Source of the DNA: an uncultured Clostridia bacterium
GTDB taxonomy: Bacteria > Bacillota > Clostridia > Oscillospirales > CAG-272
Reading direction: 5' to 3'
Assembly (NCBI GenBank): GCA_944381075.1
Contig: CALWJT010000032.1
Coordinates: 1 to 38,288, forward strand
DNA length: 38,288 nt
Shown: piece after piece, positions 6,934 to 13,953 of the stretch
Numbering within the stretch: the first letter of the stretch is position 1
Layout: every line of letters starts with the position of its first letter
The notes under the pieces: generated by a model
What the model was told of the DNA's origin: nothing
Seen by the model: the letters and a program-made list of their open reading frames with translations, nothing else
The model's database searches: none
Position numbers and translations under genes: made by a program

Positions 6934-8730
6934 CTAATTTTCATATTGACTGGACTGAATATAGTACATGTTAGCATATTTTCCATTCCTGTCTATCAAA
7001 TCTTTATGACAACCAATTTCTTCGACATGACCATTTTCAATTAGAGCAATCGTGTCTGCTTTTATTACAGTTGAAAGTCTGTGAGCAATCATTATTACCG
7101 TTTTATCTTTAGATATATCCAAGAGCTGATTATTAATTTCATATTCGCTGATTGGATCTAAAGCACTACTTGGCTCGTCCATAATATATATATCACTATC
7201 CTTATAGCACATTCTTGCTATACATAATTTTTGCTGTTCACCACCAGAAAAAACAATGCCTTCATTATCGAATAATTTACCATATTCGCTATGTATCCCT
7301 TTGGTGCTTGAAATCACTTTATTTAACAGTCCAACTTTTTTAAGAACTTTAGTTATTTTTTCTTGATCTACTTCTGTACTGCATGATATTATTTCATCTA
7401 TAGGCATTGAATACAACTGAAAATCCTGCAGCAATGTTGCTATCTTTTCTCTCAATGAGTATATATTATATTTCTTAATATCAATACCGTTTATTAAGAC
7501 GCGCCCAGATTCAGGATCGTAATATCGAAGTAATAGCTTTACTATTGTCGATTTACCAGCTCCGTTTAATCCAACTATTGCTAATTTCTCTCCTTTCCTA
7601 ATTGAGATATTAAAATCACGTAATACATAATCATCAGAGTGCGGATATTTAAAGTATACTTCACTAAAAATAATGGTATTAATTGTGCTAACTTTTTCTC
7701 CTTCATTTCGTTCAATTTTTGGTATATAGTCAATAACATTCTTTAAATTTTTAATATATAGGCAACTCTCTTTTAAGTTTGTTATTTCACGAGAGGCATC
7801 TGAAAAACCATTAACAATTAGATTGAATGAATTGTACATGGCTGGAATATCTGCAATCGAAATAATTGATCTGTATGCTTGAATTGCCAAGTATACATAA
7901 GGGAATAAAATGCTTAATAATGTCACGATTAATTGAGATTTAACTGTAAATCTCAATTTTTCTTTCGCTAATTCCATCGATAAACCAATTTGTTCATCAG
8001 CACTTTTATTATATTTTTTAATAATTAAATCCCCAAGCTGATTATATTGTTTAACATCCGATATCGTTGACTTATTAAACAGAAGCGAATGAAAATAATC
8101 AACAATTCTGTTGATTGGGACCATCTTTTCATACGCTTTGAATTTTACTTTTACGAAAAAAATATCAAGAAAGTACATTATTACTCCAGAACCAAGTGCA
8201 ACAATAATCATTCCCGCATTTAACATAGTTACAATAACAAGACCAGATATAAAATTAATAAGACTGATAGATAATCTAAGGAGTTGATAAAACACTTGCA
8301 TAGCTCGCCCATCAACTTGCGCTAAGGCTTTAGATAATTTGTCATAAAATTCCTTATCGTCAAAACATTCCATGTCCAATTCGGTACATTTTTTCAACAT
8401 GATATTATTTGAATATTTTTTCACATTTAAACTCATGCGATTAAATCTATGTTCATATATGAAATTGCTAAATATTCTTGTAATAATACTAACCAATGCA
8501 TATAATGATACTATTGCAATGATAAAAATCAATTCTTTGTTTTGAGTTAATGAATCAATTAAGAACTTATAAATAAGCGCATTAAATGCAGTTGGAATTA
8601 TATACCATAATAGATAGATTATAGCCCAAACAAATCCGGCTTTATCTGATTTAAAAATAAACCCCAACATGAAACGAAGAAGCTTAATACATTCCATAAA
8701 ACGTATATTATCATTATTTTTTTCTTTCAT
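6934..8730 (-). CDS. ABC exporter, fused membrane and ATPase domains
   Basis: 598-aa half-transporter: an N-terminal exporter membrane domain with about six hydrophobic segments (roughly 32-60, 68-90, 152-172, 174-196, 265-290 and beyond) and a C-terminal ATPase. Walker A is GLNGAGKST (387-395), the signature FSGGEQQ (494-500), Walker B DIYIMDEP (513-520) and the H-loop IMIAHRLS. There is no N-terminal peptidase domain, so any leader removal would need another enzyme. Its ATPase resembles those of the two exporters at 34.4-38.0 kb, including the SGGE-x-QKL signature. It starts 13 nt after the signal-peptidase-like fragment. Codon use is strongly AT-rich. The likely role is export of the operon's product. 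Confidence 0.93.
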   Translation of the reverse strand: MKEKNNDNIRFMECIKLLRFMLGFIFKSDKAGFVWAIIYLLWYIIPTAFNALIYKFLIDSLTQNKELIFIIAIVSLYALVSIITRIFSNFIYEHRFNRMSLNVKKYSNNIMLKKCTELDMECFDDKEFYDKLSKALAQVDGRAMQVFYQLLRLSISLINFISGLVIVTMLNAGMIIVALGSGVIMYFLDIFFVKVKFKAYEKMVPINRIVDYFHSLLFNKSTISDVKQYNQLGDLIIKKYNKSADEQIGLSMELAKEKLRFTVKSQLIVTLLSILFPYVYLAIQAYRSIISIADIPAMYNSFNLIVNGFSDASREITNLKESCLYIKNLKNVIDYIPKIERNEGEKVSTINTIIFSEVYFKYPHSDDYVLRDFNISIRKGEKLAIVGLNGAGKSTIVKLLLRYYDPESGRVLINGIDIKKYNIYSLREKIATLLQDFQLYSMPIDEIISCSTEVDQEKITKVLKKVGLLNKVISSTKGIHSEYGKLFDNEGIVFSGGEQQKLCIARMCYKDSDIYIMDEPSSALDPISEYEINNQLLDISKDKTVIMIAHRLSTVIKADTIALIENGHVEEIGCHKDLIDRNGKYANMYYIQSSQYEN

Positions 8731-8743
8731 AATTCACTCAACC

Positions 8744-8920
8744 TCATTCATAATTCCTTGTCAAGTTTATCATAATATAAATTATGTCAATTCTTACCTT
8801 TTGACCATCAACCAAGGAAGGATACATACTATTACCATTTACAGTAATAAATTCATTATTGAGTATATTGGGATGCTTTAATATCATCTGAAAAAATGCT
8901 GTTTTTTGTTTTAAATTCAT
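8744..8920 (-). pseudogene. S26/S24-type signal peptidase fragment (58 aa)
   Basis: A short gene starting at 8920 with GAGAGG 6-7 nt upstream. Residues 24-43 (FITVNGNSMYPSLVDGQKVR) match the Ser-containing box of signal peptidase I/LexA-type peptidases (G-x-S-M-x-P-[TS]-L-x-x-G). The frame then becomes DIIYIMINLTRNYE and stops. The Lys-containing region and the rest of the usual 150 or more residues are missing, so the protein cannot be a working Ser/Lys peptidase by itself. It ends 13 nt before the ABC exporter gene. S26-like proteins are common companions of NTP_transf_5 enzymes in peptide clusters, which fits the context. Fragment status is inferred from length. Confidence 0.65.
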
Positions 8921-8993
8921 TACATACCTCTCTAAAATAAATATATTCCGCTTATCTTGATGTCCTAATCAAAATTATTATTTTTAAATAAGA

Positions 8994-9119
8994 CTATAAA
9001 GTTAGGATATCTCCATCAACATTATTATCAAGTTTTTTACAGTTTCGAAGAATTTTTGCACCAACCGCGAACCCGCCAAATTTCATTCTCTCTACATAAT
9101 GCGAACTTACTTTTTTCAT
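8994..9119 (-). CDS. Small ORF, candidate precursor peptide (41 aa)
   Basis: An ORF beginning MKKVSSHYVERMKFGGFAVG and ending NNVDGDILTL lies between a terminator-like hairpin and the signal-peptidase-like fragment, the place where a precursor-peptide gene would be expected. It has one Cys, a basic middle and an acidic tail. The ribosome site is weak (GGAA about 9 nt upstream). I do not recognise the peptide. An overlapping frame across the same region lacks a start codon. Treat this as a candidate only. Confidence 0.3.
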   Translation of the reverse strand: MKKVSSHYVERMKFGGFAVGAKILRNCKKLDNNVDGDILTL

Positions 9120-9157
9120 CTACAAGGTTTCCAACAAAGTAAAACTCATTAGAACAT

Positions 9158-9205
9158 AAAAAGCGACACAAGGCGCAGTTACATATTGCGGCTTGTATCG
9201 CTTTT
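9158..9205. terminator. Terminator or attenuator hairpin before the ABC/FkbH operon
   Basis: Arms of about 14 bp (AAAAGCGACACAAG at 9159-9172 and CTTGTATCGCTTTT at 9192-9205) with an 19-nt loop and T-runs on both strands. On the minus strand it lies about 180 nt after a good promoter and before the signal-peptidase-like fragment. It may therefore limit read-through from small upstream ORFs into the exporter operon. Confidence 0.65.
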
Positions 9206-9260
9206 AATTTCTATTATAAAAAAGTGCAGAATACATCTAGGACAATTAATTCTATACTGT

Positions 9261-9350
9261 TCATTCGAAAATTTTTGCATACATTTCTGATGTTTCATTT
9301 ATTGTTACATCCTCTTGTCTATTTTCTTCAACCCTCATTAAATTCTGCAT
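9261..9350 (-). CDS. Tiny ORF (29 aa) at the start of a short transcript
   Basis: The first ATG after the promoter at 9374-9402 opens a 29-aa acidic frame (MQNLMRVEENRQEDVTINET...) that ends with an ATGA overlap onto a 16-aa frame (9214-9264, MNSIELIVLDVFCTFL). A third frame (9179-9298, 39 aa) contains CPRC. None has a strong ribosome site, and I recognise none of them. The region may instead be an untranslated leader or small RNA ending at the hairpin at 9158-9205. Confidence 0.22.
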   Translation of the reverse strand: MQNLMRVEENRQEDVTINETSEMYAKIFE

Positions 9351-9373
9351 ATTATACTTTCTAGTTTTGTTTA

Positions 9374-9402
9374 ATATTACCATGTATTTTTGAAAATGTC
9401 AA
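9374..9402 (-). promoter_or_regulatory. Predicted promoter upstream of the ABC/FkbH operon
   Basis: On the minus strand TTGACA (9397-9402) and TAATAT (9374-9379) are 17 bp apart, with a TG one base before the -10 box (extended -10). It points toward the small ORFs and the exporter/FkbH operon. Confidence 0.65.
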
Positions 9403-9582
9403 GCATTATTTGTAATAAATTTGTAATTTAAATTTTTATTATGCATATTGGTCGTTTCCGATGACAAATATGCACAAAAATTGCGATCGTTTTTATTGAT
9501 GGGCTGCAAAAGTACAACCTATGCTGTGTAAAAGCCATATTCCATTATGCTTATTTCTCTTTGTTATATATATTTAGATGCA

Positions 9583-9702
9583 TTAATTTTCCATCGTTGC
9601 CGTTTGTTCAATTCCGCCTTTGAATATGACCAGCAGGTCGTTTGATGAAGTCCATTTGCAAACTTTTCCCAAAATCTTCGATTCGATATAAGATAACTTC
9701 AT
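9583..9702 (-). CDS. Small hypothetical ORF (39 aa)
   Basis: Starts MKLSYIESKILGKVCKWTSS with AAAGGA 9-10 nt upstream and ends in TATMEN. Its amino-acid pattern is protein-like, with hydrophobic and charged residues alternating. I do not recognise it. It lies after a strong hairpin (9732-9763) and before the operon promoter at 9374-9402, in an AT-rich stretch with no other gene. It may be a remnant. Confidence 0.3.
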   Translation of the reverse strand: MKLSYIESKILGKVCKWTSSNDLLVIFKGGIEQTATMEN

Positions 9703-9731
9703 ATCGCAATTTCCTTTCTAATTGAATAAAA

Positions 9732-9763
9732 AACGACCTGATTTTCACTAAAATCAAGCCGTT
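9732..9763 (-). terminator. Strong intrinsic terminator
   Basis: A 14-bp stem (arms 9732-9745 and 9750-9763, two G-U pairs) with a 4-nt loop and a run of six T on the minus strand just after it. It could end transcription coming from the tRNA-Ser fragment side. Confidence 0.7.
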
Positions 9764-9804
9764 ATCAATGCAATAATTCTATTTTTAACATATTTGAGGA
9801 AAAA

Positions 9805-9842
9805 GAAGAGACAAGCCAGCTCTAAAACAAGTTTGTCTCTTT
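9805..9842 (-). terminator. Terminator after the tRNA-Ser fragment
   Basis: AGAGACAA (9807-9814) pairs with TTGTCTCT (9833-9840) on an 18-nt loop, starting about 2 nt after the tRNA 3' end on the minus strand. Its position right behind the CCA end suggests that it is the original tRNA terminator. Confidence 0.5.
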
Positions 9843-9843
9843 T

Positions 9844-9901
9844 TGGCGGAGCGGGTGGGATTCGAACCCACGAGCCCGTGAGGACTACCTGATTTCGAGT
9901 C
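9844..9901 (-). tRNA. 3' half of tRNA-Ser(CGA), probable attachment site
   Basis: On the minus strand the sequence from GACTCGAAATC (anticodon loop CTCGAAA, anticodon CGA) through a long variable arm, the T arm GTGGG-TTCGAAT-CCCAC, the acceptor strand CCGCTCC, discriminator G and CCA reads as the 3' half of a serine tRNA. The 5' half is wrong: the bases before the anticodon loop do not pair with TCAGG, and no D arm forms. An HTH gene ends 10 bp further upstream. This is what integration into a tRNA anticodon loop leaves behind, so it is probably a relic attachment site rather than a working tRNA. Confidence 0.6.
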
Positions 9902-9911
9902 CGAGTCGCTA

Positions 9912-10130
9912 TCAGAAACCATGCTCCGCCATTCCGTTTTCGCGGCGGCCCTTGATATACTTCCCGCTCTTGATCCGTGCATCGGCGGGCTTCGGTTCAT
10001 CATCGGGGATTGCCCATCTGTTGCCGATTTTTACCGCGCCCGGAATCCGATTCTCACCGCACAGCACCTGAATACGGCGTGATGAGATGCCCCATCTCTC
10101 GGCTGTCTGTGAGACAGAAAGATACTTCAT
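9912..10130 (-). CDS. MerR/excisionase-like small HTH protein (72 aa)
   Basis: 72-aa protein starting MKYLSVSQTAERWGISSRRIQVLCGENRIPGA, a winged-helix DNA-binding fold as in excisionases and the MerR-like helix_turn_helix_17 group, followed by VKIGNRWAIPDD, the usual wing. The basic C-terminal tail is short. GGGAGG lies about 8 nt before the ATG at 10130, which is preferred to an earlier in-frame ATG at 10163. Such proteins often act as recombination directionality factors or small regulators in integrative elements. Its position next to the tRNA-Ser half fits that role, but no tyrosine integrase remains in the window. Confidence 0.78.
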   Translation of the reverse strand: MKYLSVSQTAERWGISSRRIQVLCGENRIPGAVKIGNRWAIPDDEPKPADARIKSGKYIKGRRENGMAEHGF

Positions 10131-10578
10131 TGTAACAGCCCTCCCAGTCGATCCTCTTTGCATCGTCTTCTAAGTCGCAGATATAATAACTCATTATATA
10201 TTGTAGTCCGATTCGCGAATAAAATCAAGGTATTTCGACAAATTTCCCACCCTACTTAATTCTCTTTTACTTTGGGGCTTGGGATGCTCCCAACAGGTGA
10301 ACATCGCCGTGTGTACATACACCGGCTGTGCTTGCTGTTCTCCAAAATCACATATCTACAAATAGAATGCGCTCCCGCTTTGCATAAGGGCCGGAGCGCA
10401 TTTTTCTTTGCCTTTTTTCAGTTTTCTCCCGGACAAACGGTGAATAAATGTCCGTTGTAAAGTGAAGGGAGGTTTTTCGGAGAAGTATATCGGCCGATAC
10501 AAAGTTTTTCGTCATTGACCGAAGGGAGGTGAATGAATCACGGCAAACCGTACAAGACCAATCCGCATTGAGTTTTGC
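10131..10578. other. Non-coding stretch before mobC, possible oriT region
   Basis: No convincing gene between the divergent HTH gene and mobC. The right part has a hairpin (10366-10402) and a strong GGGAGG ribosome site (about 10524). In mobilisable elements the transfer origin usually lies just upstream of mobC, so oriT may have been here. I cannot point to a specific nick site. Confidence 0.35.
10366..10405 (+). terminator. Intrinsic terminator-like hairpin
   Basis: Ten-bp perfect arms (AATGCGCTCC at 10366-10375, GGAGCGCATT at 10393-10402) with a 17-nt loop and a T-run on the plus strand. No gene ends just before it, so it may be a leftover or part of a transfer-origin structure. Confidence 0.6.
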
Positions 10579-10869
10579 GTGACCGAACAGGAGAAGCAGC
10601 TGATCCGGCACAAGATGATGCAGCTCGGCACAAAAAACATGGGCGCATATCTCCGAAAGATGGCAATTGACGGTTACATCATCAAGGCGGACTACACCCA
10701 GCAGAAAAAGCTGGCTGCCGCCATTAGCCGGGCAGCGTCAAATATCCATCAGATCTGTCGAAGAATCAACGGCACCGGGCGTTTCTATGCAGAGGATGTT
10801 GCGGAACTGAAAGAACGGCAGATTGAAATATGGTCGCTGCTGAAGGAGACGCAAAAGGAGGAACTGTAA
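10579..10869 (+). CDS. mobC: MobC-like mobilisation protein, start damaged
   Basis: Accessory relaxosome protein that helps a relaxase act at oriT. The MobC signature is clear: LIRHKMMQLGTKNMGAYLRKMAIDGYII, then QKKLAAAISRAASNIHQICRRINGTGRFYAEDVAELK. The first ATG-like codon in frame is GTG at 10579, but it lacks a ribosome site. The frame reads sensibly (ITANRTRPIRIEFCV) back to 10537, where a strong GGGAGG is correctly placed but the codon is ATC. An ATG three bases earlier is out of frame by one base, so a 1-nt insertion probably destroyed the normal start. No relaxase gene follows, so the mobilisation module is incomplete. Confidence 0.78.
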   Translation: MTEQEKQLIRHKMMQLGTKNMGAYLRKMAIDGYIIKADYTQQKKLAAAISRAASNIHQICRRINGTGRFYAEDVAELKERQIEIWSLLKETQKEEL

Positions 10870-11091
10870 CCACAACGGACTTTTCCGTGTCCGGCTTTTC
10901 CGTATATGGGTTTTCGGAGCGCGGATTTGCGGACGCCCCAAGAAAAAGATTTTTAGCCGCCCAGACCGCACTTTTCCATGCGGTATCGGAGGATGGAACG
11001 CATCCTCTAATCAATAAGAACAAAACAACATACAAAGAATCATCCATCAATCCAATCAAGACCAAGCGGATGGATAGGATAGGAGAGCTTT

Positions 11092-11483
11092 ATGGAGCAG
11101 AGCTTTTTGAAATTCGCGTTGACAGCTTGTCGGCGTCGTACATACCATTCCCGCGTTTTCTGATGGAGGATGCACTTGCGGCGCTCTCCAACGACGCAAA
11201 GGTGCTTTACGCGCTGCTGTTGGACCGGGCAAGCATTTCCAAGGTCAATGGTTTTCTCGAAACGGACGGCACCATCCGCCTTTATTTCACCGTGGAACAG
11301 GCGCAGAAGAAGCTTCACCGCAGCCGTCAGTCGGCCACCCGCATTTTCAGGGAGCTGGAGCATTGCGGTCTGATCTGCCGAAGAAAGCAGGGCCTCGGCA
11401 GACCCGCCGTGATCACGCTCAACTACCCGGCAAATGCGAAACTCATCCAGCCCAAAGAGGATGGCGAGAATCTGTTGAGATAA
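11092..11483 (+). pseudogene. repA: RepA N-terminal-domain replication initiator, truncated and frameshifted
   Basis: The RepA_N-type domain is plain: SASYIPFPRFLMEDALAALS, NDAKVLYALLLDRASISK, LYFTVEQAQKKLHRSRQSATRIFRELEHCGLICRRKQGLGRP. The natural start is ATG 11092 with AGGAG 7 nt upstream, giving MEQSF, but this is one base out of frame with the domain. Adding one T to the five-T run at 11104-11108 would join them. The domain frame itself is open from 10830, and its upstream part resembles a linker normally found after the domain. After the domain the protein ends quickly (AKLIQPKEDGENLLR), lacking the usual C-terminal part. It is most likely a remnant. Confidence 0.7.
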
Positions 11484-11604
11484 AGGTCGAAAACAAGCCG
11501 TTTTACCCGCTGTGAAGCGCGATTTTTGAGGGGACGATGCCTTTTCCCTACGAAAGGCAAACGAACGGTTTCCACGCCATTTTCATCCCGTAAGGAGGGG
11601 GGCG

Positions 11605-11787
11605 ATGACGCACAATAAAAGTGAAATACACGAAATGGATGCAATCGAAATTCCGGAGTATGTATACGAGTCTCTGGCAAGAAGCTTGCTGCCCACCATT
11701 CAGAAATACTACGAGAGCGGCGAAGGCAAGCAAGCCTTCGCCGAATGGCAGGCAGCACAGACTGCGGATAACAAAGAGAAGACATAG
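11605..11787 (+). CDS. Small conserved mobile-element protein (60 aa)
   Basis: 60-aa acidic protein, MTHNKSEIHEMDAIEIPEYV followed by YESLARSLLPTIQKYYESGEGKQAFAEW. From memory, short proteins of this kind recur in clostridial integrative elements near replication or recombinase genes. No function is known. The start has GGAGGGGGG about 6 nt upstream. Its stop codon lies inside a 24-bp inverted repeat. It is the last gene of the remnant before ssrA. Confidence 0.65.
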   Translation: MTHNKSEIHEMDAIEIPEYVYESLARSLLPTIQKYYESGEGKQAFAEWQAAQTADNKEKT

Positions 11788-11835
11788 CAAAACAGGAGGG
11801 CAGCCGCGTGAGCTGCCCTCCTGCTTTGCTATGTC
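11781..11835 (+). terminator. Long inverted repeat, probable terminator
   Basis: Two 24-bp arms (11781-11804 and 11812-11835) match as complements except for one position, with a 7-nt loop. The stop codon of the 60-aa gene is inside the left arm. There is only a weak T-run, so it may act as a terminator, an RNA processing site or a repeat end. Confidence 0.5.
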
Positions 11836-11914
11836 ACCAATCTGCGATTTCCTCGATAAAAACAAGAAATCCGAACCCATCTCCGATTGGATAAAAGTTC
11901 GGATTATCTCGTTG

Positions 11915-12266
11915 TGGTGGACCCGAGGGGAGTCGAACCCCTGTCCGAAAACCGATCCATACAGCCTTCTCCGAGCGCATCTTGTCTTTTTGAATTCCCC
12001 TTTCCGTACGCCGGCAAGCAGGCTTACGGAAAGAGTAGCTTTTTTCTTTATGACAGCTTCAAAAGCAAACGGGCTGTGCACATTTACCGCTAAATGACGC
12101 CCGGACGCAGGCCGCGGTCCTCCCGCGCCGGACGCGCCGCGCTTAGGCGGCGAGCGCTACTTTTCTATTGTTAGCGTTTATTTTTAAATTGAGATTGTTT
12201 AACGAGATATCCCACCTCGGCTCGCTTACCGTACTTCAGAGTCCCCGTCGAAACCTTTACGGGCCC
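11915..12266 (-). ncRNA. ssrA: tmRNA (tag ANNRKVALAA)
   Basis: Transfer-messenger RNA that rescues stalled ribosomes. The 5' end GGGCCCGTAAAGGTTTCGAC is typical, and its GGGCCCG pairs with CGGGTCC at the 3' end (one G-U), followed by A and CCA. The T arm GGGG-TTCGACT-CCCC is intact. On the minus strand the tag frame GCT-AAC-AAT-AGA-AAA-GTA-GCG-CTC-GCC-GCC-TAA gives ANNRKVALAA, ending in the ALAA degron. Length is about 352 nt. It starts 8 nt after the smpB stop codon, so both may be transcribed together. Confidence 0.95.
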
Positions 12267-12274
12267 ATATTCGT

Positions 12275-12745
12275 TCAAGAGCTTCGCTGCCGCTCTCTTT
12301 CATAACGCTCGATATCGCGCGCCTCCGCCTTTTTTGCGGCATCCTCCCGCTTGTCATAAAGCTTCTTGCCCTTGCAGACGCCAAGCTCCATTTTGACGTT
12401 TTTACCGGAAAAATACAACGACAGCGGCACGAGCGTGTAGCCCTGCTGGCCGACCAGCGCCTGGAGCCTTAGGATCTCCCGCTTGTGCATCAGGAGCTTA
12501 CGCTCGCGCAGCGGGTCACGGTTATAAATATTGCCCTTTTCATACGGGCTGATATGGATCCCCGTTGAAAACAGCTCGCCGTTTTTGATATAGCAATACG
12601 AATCCTTCAAATTGACGCTTCCCTGCCTGAGGCTTTTGACCTCCGTCCCAAAAAGCGCGATGCCTGCCTCATAGGTATCCTCGACGAAGAAATCATGACG
12701 GGCCTTTCGGTTCTGCGCAATGATTTTATTTTTAATTTCCGCCAT
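12275..12745 (-). CDS. smpB: SsrA-binding protein SmpB
   Basis: 156-aa partner of tmRNA. It delivers tmRNA to stalled ribosomes and mimics the missing anticodon arm. Family landmarks are [62 protein letters not shown] and a basic C-terminal tail ([20 protein letters not shown]). The start at 12745 (MAEIKNK) gives the usual length. An upstream in-frame ATG at 12826 would add 27 unrelated residues. It lies directly before ssrA, a frequent arrangement in Firmicutes. Confidence 0.96.
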   Translation of the reverse strand: MAEIKNKIIAQNRKARHDFFVEDTYEAGIALFGTEVKSLRQGSVNLKDSYCYIKNGELFSTGIHISPYEKGNIYNRDPLRERKLLMHKREILRLQALVGQQGYTLVPLSLYFSGKNVKMELGVCKGKKLYDKREDAAKKAEARDIERYERERQRSS

Positions 12746-12884
12746 GTGCCCCGTCCCCGCTTTCTTTGAAAGTATCAACAGTTTATCACAAATCCATACA
12801 AAAGTCAATGACCCTGCAGCGGCCATCCGCCGACAAAATACGGCAAATTTTTCAAAGCCCCCGCAGTACGCCTCTTAGGATAGG

Positions 12885-13814
12885 CTACTTCTTTTTCCGA
12901 GATATCTTATGAAGATTCTGAATGGTGTTTTGAAACAGCGACTCGATTTTTTTGTCCATCGCGGAAGCGGCGCCGTCCGCCCTGCCCTCTGAGAGCGGCT
13001 GTCCGCCGTCCTTTGCCGGGATTTCCTTTTCCCCGGCCGGAATGCGCTTCGGCGCTTCCGGTTCCGCCGGCAGGCGTATATACTCAATTTTATTTTCCAC
13101 ATCGATTTTCTTTGCGCTGATTTCCATCATCAGACGGTTAAGACTGTCCCGGATCTCCGATGCAAACAGCATCACCTCGTCATAATAATCCGCGGCGGCG
13201 GTTTTGTAGTCCGCTTTCGCCTTACCGGCGATCTCATCGGATTTTGCCAGCGCATCGCATTGGATCTTTTCCGCCTTTTTTTCCGCCTCCGCGATGATCT
13301 CATCGCTGCGAGACAGCGCGCTTGTCACGATCTCCTGCGCGCTTCTCTCGGCGGCAGCCATGATTTTCTCGACCTTCTCATAGAGCCTTTCGCACAGCGC
13401 ATCGCCCGCCTCCCCCGCGGTCTGCCGAAGGCCCGCCGCTTCCTCCACGGCGGTAAGCTCTTCGTTTCTCTTCGCGAGCGCGCATTCCAGCTCATGTATC
13501 CGGCCCGAAAGGCCGGCGACAGAGGCTTTCAGTTCCATTTCGATTTTGGATTTTTCCTCCAGAGCCGCCTCTTTTTCTTTTTTATCTGACACCGCCGCGT
13601 ATAGCTGACATGCCATCTCATCCCGCTGCGCTTCAGCGGCTTCCTGCTCCGCCCGCGCATTCTCTGCCGCGCGTAAAAGCTTTCCCCGCTCCGTATCCCA
13701 CGCATCCTCGCGGCGTGCGGCTTCCTCCGCCATTTTGGAAATATACTCCTTTACATCGGTCTTGTTATAGCCGCTGATCGCATTCCGAAATCCCATATTC
13801 TTTTCGCTTTCCAT
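12885..13814 (-). CDS. DivIVA-like coiled-coil protein
   Basis: 309-aa cytoplasmic protein. Residues 7-25 (GFRNAISGYNKTDVKEYIS) match the start of DivIVA/GpsB-type proteins, which bind curved membranes and organise cell-wall growth. A long Ala/Glu/Lys coiled coil follows (about 25-235), with a repeat-like stretch (SALSRSDEIIAEAEKKAEKI, then ALAKSDEIAGKA). The C-terminal 60 residues are Pro/Gly-rich and probably disordered. GGAGG is 6 nt before the ATG at 13814. A promoter lies at 13845-13873. There is no membrane segment. The exact role within the DivIVA group cannot be told. Confidence 0.75.
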   Translation of the reverse strand: MESEKNMGFRNAISGYNKTDVKEYISKMAEEAARREDAWDTERGKLLRAAENARAEQEAAEAQRDEMACQLYAAVSDKKEKEAALEEKSKIEMELKASVAGLSGRIHELECALAKRNEELTAVEEAAGLRQTAGEAGDALCERLYEKVEKIMAAAERSAQEIVTSALSRSDEIIAEAEKKAEKIQCDALAKSDEIAGKAKADYKTAAADYYDEVMLFASEIRDSLNRLMMEISAKKIDVENKIEYIRLPAEPEAPKRIPAGEKEIPAKDGGQPLSEGRADGAASAMDKKIESLFQNTIQNLHKISRKKK

Positions 13815-13844
13815 CTTAGTCCTCCTTGAGCCGGCCTTGTTTTT

Positions 13845-13873
13845 ATCATACCACATCGATATTTCATTTGCAA
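13845..13873 (-). promoter_or_regulatory. Predicted promoter of the DivIVA-like gene
   Basis: On the minus strand TTGCAA (13868-13873), 17-bp spacer, TATGAT (13845-13850). The start would be about 25 nt before the GGAGG-preceded ATG at 13814. Confidence 0.6.
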
Positions 13874-13890
13874 GAATAAACCGTAAAATA

Positions 13891-13919
13891 TTGACAGGAG
13901 CTTCCCTACGAATTATAAT
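13891..13919 (+). promoter_or_regulatory. Consensus sigma-A promoter of the SGNH/FkbM pair
   Basis: Perfect TTGACA (13891-13896), 17-bp spacer and perfect TATAAT (13914-13919), 34 bp before the ATG at 13954. This is the strongest promoter by sequence in the window. Confidence 0.85.
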
Positions 13920-13953
13920 TAGAATAATTTTGATACATTCTGGAGGCAATCCT

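Noticed and set aside
9120-9214. Cys-rich minus-strand frame across the hairpin (AICNCALCRF...)
   Set aside because: No start codon, and it overlaps the terminator stem.
9844-9929. Full-length tRNA reading through GGCGGAG...CTCCGCC
   Set aside because: The outer bases pair, but then the T stem is followed by too many bases before the acceptor strand, no D arm forms, and the 5' part codes for the end of the HTH gene. Only the 3' half looks like a tRNA.
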